Shown here: positions 11,547-23,500 of the stretch, one piece after another
Layout of the letters: each line of letters starts with the position of its first letter
Numbering within the stretch: the stretch's first letter is position 1
Assembly (NCBI GenBank): GCA_031002005.1
Contig: JARYHS010013630.1
Coordinates: 238,893,539 to 238,957,538 of the forward strand
DNA from: Vandiemenella viatica
Taxonomy: Eukaryota > Arthropoda > Insecta > Orthoptera > Morabidae
Reading direction: 5' to 3'
Length of the DNA: 64,000 bases
Made by a program: the position numbers and the translations under genes
The notes under the pieces: generated by a model
Told to the model about the DNA's origin: nothing
Database searches by the model: none
Seen by the model: only the letters and a program-made list of their open reading frames with translations

Positions 11547-14500
11547 GTAAATATTTTTAGTGGTATATAGATCATTTTTTTATAAAGAAATAAATTACTT
11601 TCTTAGATGAATAGTGATTGAAAATCATTTTTAGACAAATCTTAACAATACAATGTTTGTTACTTATTTAAAGTTCCGAATAAGGTTCTACTGACTGGGT
11701 AGCAATCCCAAAATCAATTATAAATCTTTAGAATTTAAATCTATTAACAAATAGCTGCCAAGTATAAAAATTATCATTTAGCTTTCTTATGCAGAAGAAT
11801 GAAATATGTTGGATACTGAATAAGAAGAGTGACTAGTGTAGAACCATAAGTAGACTGAGTCCACATTGAGCACACATAACAATATTCTTACCCTATAACC
11901 AATCCTGTTTTCTTATTCAGTTGAAAATTGCATTGTGTTTATTCCTAAAATCCGAATTTTGATATCTGTTTTCGTTCTTTCAATAACTGCTGAGCATGGT
12001 GGGTGAGTGGTAATGCTCTGGGCTCACATTTGGGAGGATGTAGGTTTGAATCTCTGTCAGGGCATCTAGAATTTTGTTTTCCACATTTTCCCCAAATCAC
12101 TCCAGGCCAGGATGCTTCCTCCAAAAGGCCGTGGCTAATTTCCTTTCCATTCCTTGCCCCCAATCCTTTCCCACCTCTAATAACCTCAACATCAACAAGG
12201 CATAAAGCCCTAAGCAAAAAAATTTATCGTTAACTGAGACAAATTTTCTCTTCGACATTGCATAGTAAATACTACATTCTTAGTTCAGCATTATTGTGAA
12301 TAATTGTATGAGTAGAATACTTATTCTAATTTTACTTATGAGATCTATAGATGTCACTCAGTTTGATGACCGATCATTTTTCCAGATTTGGTTCAGGTGT
12401 GATGTTGGAAAACAGTGGAATAATCCTGAACAACCAATTAGCCAAACTTGATCTCCAGAATTACAGAATACAAAGTGGTCTACAACTTCCAGCAATGATG
12501 TCACCATGCTTATTTCTAGACAAAGACCAGAATGTAGTTCTGGCTTTGTCAGCATCTGGAGGCACCCATACTAGTTCAGTTACAGCTTTTGTAAGTAGAT
12601 CCTTATATCACACAAGCAATTTAAAAAATTCTTGTTAAAATTGCCTGAAATAAGGTTTAGAAAAGAAAAGATATAAAATGGTGGTCTGAAAAGTTATATT
12701 TCCACAATTTCAATATTTAATTTCTTGGCGATTACTGCTCCTGTCGGGCTGAAATAACTTTTACTCTTTATCATCAAGATTCTATTTTCCAATGGTATTA
12801 AATTTAGTCCCCTAAAGTATTGTCTTCTTGTATTATCCTTTATTTAAATATAAGTACTAATAAGTCATCCAGTGTTTGGTTTGTCATCTCACTTGGTAGC
12901 CATGTGTGAGGAACTTTAAATTCACTTTTAATAGCTCTGCATGATGAGAAAAAATTCCTCTTTAATCTGAATATACTAACCATGCTATCCAGTACATACT
13001 AGCACAAATTTTTCATGTTATGCAATTGACTAAAATGTTTCCAAAAACCCTACTTCCCTTTTAGCTATTGACTCTATTTTTTCATATGATATATAACTTT
13101 TTATTCTGAACATTTTGAGCTGTAAACCATCACTATAACTTGAAAATTACAGCTTCTATATTAGAAAAAAGACTGATTCTGATGCAATGCTTTCATGTGG
13201 TAATTTTGTGCTTAAATTCATCATCTCTCTTCAACAAAATTTTCTAGACTCTAAGTGTTAGACCTCATTTGAATTGTAATTTTATCCTTCACTTCTGAAA
13301 ATGGATGTGGGAAAAAAGCTACTAAAAACATGGTAATCTCTTTATATTACTTCTGATGACTTACAAAATAGATTGAACTGTCCTTACTGACATGTTTTCT
13401 GACTCTTAAAATGCTTGGAAACTCTTCTAAAAGTGTTTGGTTATTTATTTTCTATGTGTTAAGGACCTGTTTTTTAGGCCATATTTGAAAAAAATAAGGT
13501 TATATGACAGACTCCTATAATTGATTATCTTGGTTTTGGATCTCATACTACCTCACCATACTTGAGCAATGATCAAGCCAATGGTTTTATACATATATCA
13601 CATTTCTTTCACTTCTCTGGTATACTTCATCATCACTCTCTGCAGTAAATTCTGAATATTAAAATCCCTCCCTACACCTGCCCATTTATTAAGTGTTGTG
13701 CCAAGATACTATCAATTCTTCCTCAACCCTCTACCTTACAATCTGAAATCTTTTAGTTTCTCTCTAATCTGTTGTGTTCCTGTTCCTTTCAGGACTGTAG
13801 GATGCCACCTTTACAGCAGAATTTATTATTGTATTAGCTCAACTCTGGGGCAGTACGGTCTTTGCAGCTTAGTATGTTAGGCTAGGGAACGGCAGTTCAT
13901 TAGCAGCCTTCTTCATGAAGGATGTTTAGCCAAAACATCACATGGCTTTGATAAGCTTCTATGTACAATAGTTTAATAATAGGTCTGCTTTCTTTGGATC
14001 GCAGCAGAGAGAGTGTGGAGTGCCAGCCAGCCATCCGGTCCTGTGGTGTCCTCTGCATTGATGGGCTGTTACATGAGCACTGATACACTGATCCCCAGTG
14101 CATGATGGAGCTGGGTTTTATACTGATGGGGTGCCAGCCCCAGAGACTAAGGTTGCCTAAAAAGGCCTTGAAGCTGCTCTGATGACTAAATAAGTCTACA
14201 TGCATGCCCTCAGTTACCAAACAAGGTGCGAAACCAGTGGCTCTCAAGTCTTCACATTGCTGCCTTTATATATAAAGTGCCATGGGTTTGAACATAAGAA
14301 GTAATCATTAAAATCCTCTGTCTAGGCTGGCTCCCCTCCCCCCCCCCCTCCTGAAAGAATGGAAAATTTTGATGGTGACTATCCTCACAAATTTTCTGTA
14401 CCTTCTGGATAGTCTGCAACTATTCCATAACTCAACCATACTGATGTAATGCAAATCTGGTTGTAGGCCATCTTCCGCAGTTGTTGGATAGGAATTTTGA

Positions 14501-17500
14501 TTTATAATCTATACTGATGTAATATTGACTTGGGTCAATCCCGAAATGTGATTGATGTCAAAATGTGCATGATTCTTGTCGACAGATTATACAGGTGTAT
14601 GAAGTACATCATGATAGCATACAAGTAGAAAAATTCTATATCGTACAAAGTTACATAGAAAAATTAAAAGAATAATTTTGGTTTTACAAAGTTCCATACC
14701 AAATCCCATACAAACATTCAAAGAATCAGGTGGCTTTACAGAGATTACCTATGCTATAAAAATCTCATACAAGATATTAAAAGAATCATCTTGGCTTTAC
14801 AAAAAAATTTCCTACAGTACAAAGACTCGTACAAATAGTCAAAATCATTGCTGCTTTACAAAAATTCCCTATACTGCACAGATACATAAAAACATTCAAA
14901 CATCATTCTGACTTTAAAAAAGTTCAATACACTACAAGTCCACTGTGTGCATCCCACTGGAGATAGAGAGGACAGGTGGTTAGCACCGGTGGAGGCTGCC
15001 CCCGTCTTGGCACACGTAGGCAACTTGTGTTGACGCTGTGCTGTGCGGCTCTTATTCATTGCTGTCCTCTGTCTTAGGTGGGGTGTGTGATATTGTTGTC
15101 AAGGACCACTTGCAAACCTGGCGTAACTGTTGCATGCAACACTTGTAATAGCAGATTAGATATGCTCCCAACACCAACACTACAAAAGTACAAAAGACAA
15201 AAACGAACGAATAGATGGAAAGGATCCCAAATGGAGGGATCATGTTCTTGCACATGTGATGCTAACTCACTCCAGGAAATTCCCTCACTTTGACCAAACT
15301 GCTGGTTTGGGACCCACTGCAGGTTCTTTATGGACAGGTTTCCAATATCTGTGGCCCTGGGCAACTCATCCCGCAGATCTAGTTAGGGCAAATGATCTGG
15401 AAGATCTACGGCCATCTCTACGACTTGCTCTGCTTGCAGTATTAAATCTCTGCTGTAACCCCGGCATGCCTTGTAGAATGTCAGCCTTCCCATTCCCTCA
15501 ATCAGGACATCTGTTGGCCGTCCTTGTTGGCACAATATGTTGAGAATCTGTTGACAGGGCACCACAACTAATCACGTATTACCATCGTGCTGAGTACATA
15601 GGCTGACTCACAGTTGCGCTACTCTAGATACACAGTTGGGGAGCAGAGTTTGTGGTACTTGCAGAATCTTCACTTCACAGGGTGCATTTTCAGCAATGGA
15701 TTGCAACACAAAAGTCTGTTTACATATGTGGGTGATGAGGTCAAGCTTTTAACATTCCAAGTCCTGGAGATCCAGAAATGCATATTGGTGTCTTGGTGTC
15801 TTGGCAGAAACAAGGTACATACTATAAGTTTTGTTGCTCTGGTTAAATAGGCATGGCAGAGGATGGTATAGTTAAAATACGGTGATATCTAGTAAGGGAA
15901 TGGTTATTGACTAGCCCAATATATCACCCAAGAGATATGCATCTAGCTCCATTATCTCTAATAATTCATATCTGCAGTCAGAGAGCAGAATTGGGAAGTG
16001 TTTGTCCTTCAGATGTATTCTGATTTCCCCCAAATAGCTGATAATTTGAGCCAGCATGATCAGGTGGGGTGCCAAAATTCCATGCTGTGCTGTCATTATG
16101 GCCCCTATCATTAGGTCATATTCCCTCTCTAGATGTCCTTAATAGCTGTTTATTAAGCATGGCTACAATGCTAACTTTTTTCAAAATTACATCAGCATTA
16201 TGCGTGAAATTGGTTATGTAGTCCTGTAAAGCACTCAAATCCTTTCCGGGGGTAGTTTCAATGTCTGCCATTTCCTCTAATGTACCCTCTATATACTGCA
16301 GCGATGTTTTAACTACTGTCATCAGTCCCTGTTCTAATTGAATCACCCATTTCTGTTGGTCCTCCACCATTGCAATCATCTTTTTTTAGATATTGCTCCT
16401 CAGCATGATCCATAATTCTAAACAATATATGGCTCACGGTACCTATTATATTTAGAATACCACGTTTTACGTGCATCTCATGTCTGGTGATTTGTGCTAA
16501 TAGTTCCTGAGACTTCCTAAATACTATCTATGCACCAAGTGGGACCTTGCTCCAGCGTATGTCATTCTTCACCCCCACTTTCAAGATGAGTCATTTGTTC
16601 TTGACAATACTTTATAGTCCGATGGGCATTTATTATTGGCATTTATAATCTAATTCCCCTAGCTTGACATAACTTGCTAACCTCCAGGTCATGCTGTAGA
16701 TCCAGACAGTATCTTCCCCATCTAAATTGATCCCCAGATGGGCCATTATGGGCTCGAGTTGTTCAGACTCTCTGGCCACTAGCTGTAGTATTCCAGCTAA
16801 TAGCATCCAGCGAGTCATCTGTAAACAAGACAAATGGCTTAGTGCTGGTGCTAGCAGAGTGCACACAGCTGTGGCCTCAGTGTCCTTGCTGACGTAGCTG
16901 ATGCACTGTACTCGGCTTTATTGCTCGAGTTGATTAATGTGTACAGTAGATGTATTTCCCCCCTTTTGTTGTATAACTACATTAAGCCCTTTTAGTTCCT
17001 CTACCCAGTAATGTCCTACCCATTTTGAATCTAATTTTTTACTCCTTCCTCTATAAAAAGCTTCATCTATTAACAACACTTGGTCTCCAGGGCAGAATTC
17101 CCAGGGGCGGCAATCCTTATCGTATTTTTTCTAAGCTCGAATCTTCTATGCCCCTGTATGCTGTCTTGAGTGCCTGCTGTATTCTATTCCTTAATTCTGT
17201 GGTGAAATCATCACAAATATACTGTGGCTGCCCGCTTTCCATCTGTACCAAGTGTGGTGGGTGAATGGTTAACTTTCTGGCCTCGCTTTTGGGAAGAAAC
17301 TGGTTTGAATCCCCATCCGGGCATCCAGATTTGGGTTTTCCAAGGTTTCCACAAATCACTCCAGGCAAATGCTGGGATGCTTCCTTCAAAAGGCCATGAT
17401 TGAATTGCTTCCCATTTCTTGTCCTCCAATCCCAGCCTGCCTCTAATGTCCTCAGTGTTGACGAGGTGCAAAGCCATAAAAAATCTCCCTCTGTAACATC

Positions 17501-20500
17501 CATGGTAAATTTATAGGCCACCCAAAAAAGAGGCTATGAGGATCATCTCATGGTACAGTGAGGGCTGGTATTATGTACAAATACGTCATAGGGCAGATAT
17601 TCATCCCAATTGTCCTTTCTTTCTCTTCTCCTATCAATCCACTTTCCTCTCCAATTGAAATTTCTACCAACTCAGCGAGGCTGATGTTTTGGTCTCTATT
17701 CTTTACTATTTTTTTTTTTCTTTCATCTCTCAACCCTTGTGTGAAAACTGCCCATCCCAATTTATTTGTGTGACTTGTAGCCCCAGGCAACTCTTCTTCC
17801 GCCATTTCTCTAGCTGACTCCCCAAATTCATATTGCTTTTTATCAATCGGAGAAGCACAATCTACCATTCTTTCTCCTGCCTCTTGTTTACTGCTGAAAA
17901 GAGAATATGCATAATAATCAATTGTGCATCAACACCTGTAATCTCTATTAATACCTTCTCACCTTGTAAGGTATCCCTCGTTCTATTTTCAATATTCTGT
18001 TAAAATCCGGACAAGTTTAAGGTTAACTTCAGTACACGATACCACAGGTAAAATCAAGTTAACAACACTCCTAGTACAATAAAGTAAATAAATAGCACTT
18101 AGCTAACATAAATAAACTCTAAAAATGCAATAAATCAAGGATATTCCAGCGGGAAATAGGTTATCACACATAAAAGTAAACTTTCAATACCAGATCCTAA
18201 CATTGGTTAGCGAGATATTCTAGACTGATTTAAAAGAAGTAAATGTTGTATAATAGTAAATATAGTGCCTAAATAAACCTTTTATCATGATTAATAAGCA
18301 TTATTCCGGAGATAAATAGTTAATTTCAATATAAATCAAATCTAACCCTAAATTTTGGCATATACCAGATTTTGGTATTTCGGGAGAGATTTTTATAAAG
18401 TAAAGATTGTAAAGAACTAATAATATTCAGGCCTAGACCTACCATAAACATAACTTCACAGTAATATGTAGTTTCAGTGAGATTTAAAGCCGTTTGAAGA
18501 AATTTGATAACACATCTGCATAAGCTATTTCCATAAACAATTTGAGAGCTTTTAAATAGTTTCAGGGCTTAAAAAGTAGATAAAGACATGATAAATAATC
18601 TTATCCTTCAGCTGTAATAAGTTTAAAGTAGTTTCAGTCCATGAAATATGAAATATTAGTGAAAATCGGGGCCAATATTTTGAGCCTAATTTAGTGTTTG
18701 TAACTAAAGCCGATTTAAAAAAGTTTTAAAACGCTGACCGTTGATGCAAACCCTTAAAGATGACCATATTTGGTCATGTCATCAGACATGAGAATTAGAC
18801 CTAAAACAAATTAAAACTTTTTATCAACCAATACACCCGTAAACGCCCATAACTTATTCAGTTTCACATTTTAAATCAAACACTTAATAGATAAATTATA
18901 AAATCAAACACGAGGGAATGTTTAAGAACGCGTAGGCACTCAGCCGGAGCGCCACCTCACGTGAGGTAAAGCTATATAGGCGATGTAGCGCGCGTAGGTT
19001 TAAGCCCGGGAATATTCAGTCTTTCTTCAAACGTGCGGGAGTGAGCACGTCGGTTGAGCTGGGAAGTAGTGTAGGCAGGAAGACATGTGGCCGACCTAAG
19101 TAACGCTTGACCGTGGCCATGTTCGAAAATAGGCACCATGAATATTCAGACTAACAGTTTTCAACTATAACTTTCTAAATTTCAATTTTCATCTTTTTTG
19201 GGGAGTGCGTGTTTTGCTCTGTTTCACAATTTGTGATTTTTGGTGAACGATTTAATCCGATTGCCTTTGCTAACTGTGAACTTTTATACTAAATGTGAGA
19301 TTTTCAAGAATATAAATTCAGTTATTCAACTTTTGACTTTCATTTCTACAATAGCACCTTTCTTACAGGAGGTTAAATCTGTAAGTGGCGACTGTGGTCA
19401 ATTTTAACAGTTAGCATACCATTGGTTTAACACGGTAACAGAAATTTTCAGGACCTAGAATATTTTCGGAAGACTTCTAGCTCAGGTGATGAAGCCGATA
19501 CCGAACCCCAGTACCTGCCTTTGTCCCTGACAACCTCCAGCCACATTGTCCCTCTGCCCGGACTCTGTTTTCTCCTGGTCGAACCCACTATTTTTGTATG
19601 AATGCCTTTATCTAGTAGACCTCTGTCTGTAGGAGATCTAGATCCATTGCTACATCACAATTGTCTATAAAATGCCAAAATTGTGCCTTGTTTCTGTAAA
19701 ATGTATGCGGTATTAATTCAAGTACCTCTGTTAAACGTAAATTCCCAACATCCTCTGTGGCTTCTATTTTTCGGGAACCTTCTGCCTTCCCTTTGGTACC
19801 CATCTTTAGTGCAACTTCTGCTTCCTCTTGCCGTCAGTGTGCAGCATACTAGCGTGATCCCCTTCGAAAGTACTTGCTGACTTCCCTGTTGTGAAACTGC
19901 TGGCTGATCACTTGTTTGTCAGCTTTTATTCTGTTACTCCCACTATTTCTCACACTGCCACTGTGACACCAACTGATTTACACTGATTGCTTGTATTTAC
20001 AGTTAACAACTCTACCCTAGTTTGTTGCTTAATTTCTCTATTATCATGGAGTTCTACCCCAGATCTGGCACCACTTATTTTCTACTGTTGTGGTCCTATT
20101 CCCTTTAGGACTGTAGGATGCCACCTCTACAAGCAGAATTCAGTATGGTACTAGCTCAGCTCCTGAGCTGTATGGGCTTTGCAGTTTAGTATGTTAGGCT
20201 ATGGAGTGGCAAGGATAGAGTGAATTATTAAAACTCTAGCTATGAGCAGTTTGTTGGCTGCCTTCTTCATGAAGGGTGTTTAGCCGTAACAGCACATATC
20301 TTTAATAAGCTTCTATGTACAATAGTTTAATAATACAATAGATCTGCTTACTTTGGATTGCAGTGGAGAGAGTGGAGAGTACCAGCCAGCTATTCCTGTT
20401 ATGTCCTCTGTGGTGATGGGCTGTTATGTGAGCACTGATACACTGATCCCTAGAGCATGATGGAGCTGGGTTTTATACTGATGGGGCACCAGCCCCGGTG

Positions 20501-23500
20501 GTGAAGGTGGCCTTAAAAGGCCTTGAAGCTGCACCAATGACTAAATAAGTCTACACGCGCACCCTCGCTTACCAAACAAGATGCGAAGCTGGCGGCGCTC
20601 AAGTCTTCATGGCTGCCTTTATAGGCAAAGTCCACTGGGTAAGACCAAAAGGGGTAATGATTTAAATTCTTGGTCTAGGCTGGAACTAGACAAATCTTAC
20701 AATACAAAATTCATTCTAGCATTATCTATTAACCCTAGGGCCACATCTATCTGGGAGAGGGGCCAATCAAGAGCACGTTACCCAGGTAACAACTTCTCAG
20801 GGTGGCAAAATAATATTTGAAGAGCAGCAAATGAATTTTGTTTTTAAAGCTACACTACTGCCCCCGGCAATGATATTTGGTGGCAACAATTAGGGTGAGA
20901 AAATAATATTTGAAGGGACGGCAATCTGTTTTTGCCTAGGTTCAGAAAATTCATAGATTCATCACTAATCACCTTGCCTCAGTTTGCAGCTGAGATCAAT
21001 AAGTTTTGAATATAGAAAACTCCTGATTTTCTGCTACCTTAATAGATTACTTTAATACGAATTGTGATTGAGCACACTAGTGCTTTGGTGGGAATTTCCC
21101 TGGTTTTGTGTAAAATATATTTTCATCTAAAACTCTTGTAAATGTTGAAAAATATATGTTCTTCATACAAATTTATTCCAATCTCAGGTTAAAATTAAAT
21201 TTTCCTAGTTTATATCTAAAGATCCATTTGAAATTACTAGTGGGAATGATTCTAAATCTTCTTTAGAGTGTGTAAAATTTAGCTATAATAAGTAGCACCA
21301 CACTGCATTTTCTTAAGGACTATTAAGTAGCATACAATTCCACTTTTCCCACCAATGTTATATCCAAAACATGCATTTCCATTATATATCTGAACATACA
21401 ATGGATCTTTTTTCACAGATCTGTATGTCTTAAAATGTGGCCCACTATCCACAAACCTTTTCCTCATCAATCATTTTCAAAGTGTGAACAGTTTTGTAGT
21501 TTTCCTGTTTAATTTTCAACAGTTCCTTTCTTTTTTTGTATTCTAAAAAATCAAGCTTCACTTTCAAAAATTTCTGTGCTCTATACATAGTTTTAGAAAA
21601 AATTTCTCCTTTCAAAAAGGCTCTTTCTGCTAATGCCAAATTTATTGTCTGTCATCAGTTTTAATTTTACGCCCTGAGTAAGAATTTTCTTACTTCTCTT
21701 ATTACATTTGATACTATTTTTTTTAAATTTAATCTGCTGATATTACTGTCATTTCTTCTACATTTTATAACATTTTCCTCACTTTAATATTTCGAGTGAA
21801 TTATTTTTATTGGGCTTTGTACATGCTATTCATTAATTTCATAATATCTTCATTCTCATCTGGTAATAAGGCAGTCAACAGCAAGTCGGTGTATAATTAT
21901 TTTATTATTATTATTTTTAACCCCTGTGCTAAATTTCAATTTTTCTTTTACTTCTTTGACTGCTCCTCCTGTTGCTAGTTGAAAATTACAATGTTGTATC
22001 ATTCCATTCTTAAATTATGCTCAAAGTCTTAAATTTTGATTGTAACCACCTGGGTCTGTATAAATACAAATTATTCATCTATCTCAATATTTAGATTTTA
22101 AATTTCCCAACATTCTAAAAGGATTTTTTTAAACCCAGAAATACTATAACAGCATTTTCGTATTTTTTGACCCACCATTCCAATAATAAACTTAAAGCTG
22201 GAAGTTCTTCTTATACTCCACTTTTCCTTAACCCAAAGTGATCTCCACCCAGTGGTCTGGAATGGCAAAATGTGCAAAATCAGTAAAGCTGCTGACTAAT
22301 ATCGGTATATTTGCACCCAAAATCAGCATATGAATAAAATGCAACCCCAATAACCACAACTTGTTGGGCAATATTTGCTGTCCAATTTTTAGTAAACTGA
22401 TGAGATCCCAAAATAGTTCAATGTCATCAGGAAATGCTTTGATTTGTTTACAATTATCTAAAATATGCCACTCTGTATCAATATGCTGGAAATAATTACT
22501 TTGAATAATATTGGGAAAAGTTGACTAATAGGCATTATCGAAGCAGTCTTACCATTTTCAACATTTGATGGTTCAATTATGTCCAAATCTTTTATTGGAT
22601 TTGTTTCAATGAAAACTGTGCAGTTATCTGCTGGCAAGCTTTATATAAAAAAAAATCTAGGCATCTACATTTACACAAATTTACTTGATCTAGTTCTGAA
22701 CTAGATATATTGATATTGATATGGCATCAATATCAATAAAATTTCTAGGATTTTTAACATTTTTGATTCTAACATTTTTGATTGGAGTACTTGTTAAATA
22801 CTCTCTTTTTAAAAGGTAATCAAAAACATTTTTATAACATTTGACTTATTTCTTCACATAAAACATGAAACCTGCATTTATTAGTTTAAATCTTTGAATA
22901 ATAACACAAAACATACAAACTACAAAAATAGTAACATAGAGGAATTTTGGAGCTTTTATAATATATGTTCTGCAGCTAAAAGAAAATCACTATTAGATAC
23001 ATGGTCTATGAAAATTAGTTTTGGTGCACAAATTTGTTTTTATGGCTGTGTGTTCTGATAACCAGCGTGCCTGAGAGGGGTAAAGTATTTTACAAATTTT
23101 AAAGTCCCAATAAATTTTAAAGCTTCTAAACTCTGCAACTCTTATTCGACTAGAAGAAAAGTAATTTTGAATGTCCCTAATTAGATCCTCTATAAAGCAT
23201 GGCAGCTTGGAACAAGCATATTGTCAGGCATAAATGTTCGTGGGGGGTTTACTAACACATTCACCTGAACTGTGAACAGCTAAGTTCATGACCATTTGTA
23301 GCCTTCTGGTACCTAAAATATTATGAAGTCGGCCGCCACACACTCGTATTAAACCCCAAATGCGAAGGGTAATTGAAATAGTCACTTGACACAGCTTGAG
23401 AGTAATACAATACTTATATTCTTGGAAAAGTTCACTCGTACATTGTCGGTACCAAATACGTAGAAAAGCAATCGAACAACAGTTTCATTGAAGATTACAG

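Larger units (their letters stand above)
13750..20683 (-). mobile_element. LTR retrotransposon with gag and F-like env, pol not visible (errantivirus-like)
   Basis: Two related long terminal repeats (13750-14330 and 20074-20683, roughly 80-85 percent identical by eye) bracket a 5.7-kb interior. Orientation is minus: a primer-binding-site candidate adjoins the right LTR and a polypurine tract adjoins the left LTR. In minus-strand order the interior holds a gag N-terminal fragment (19803-19612), a nested LTR-like insertion, a gag fragment (17868-17548), a SINE, and an envelope gene (about 16866-15074). No reverse transcriptase, protease or integrase motif was seen, so this looks like a non-autonomous, old, broken copy. 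The LTR divergence indicates considerable age. Boundaries are uncertain by about 15 bp and I found no clean target-site duplication. Confidence 0.78.
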
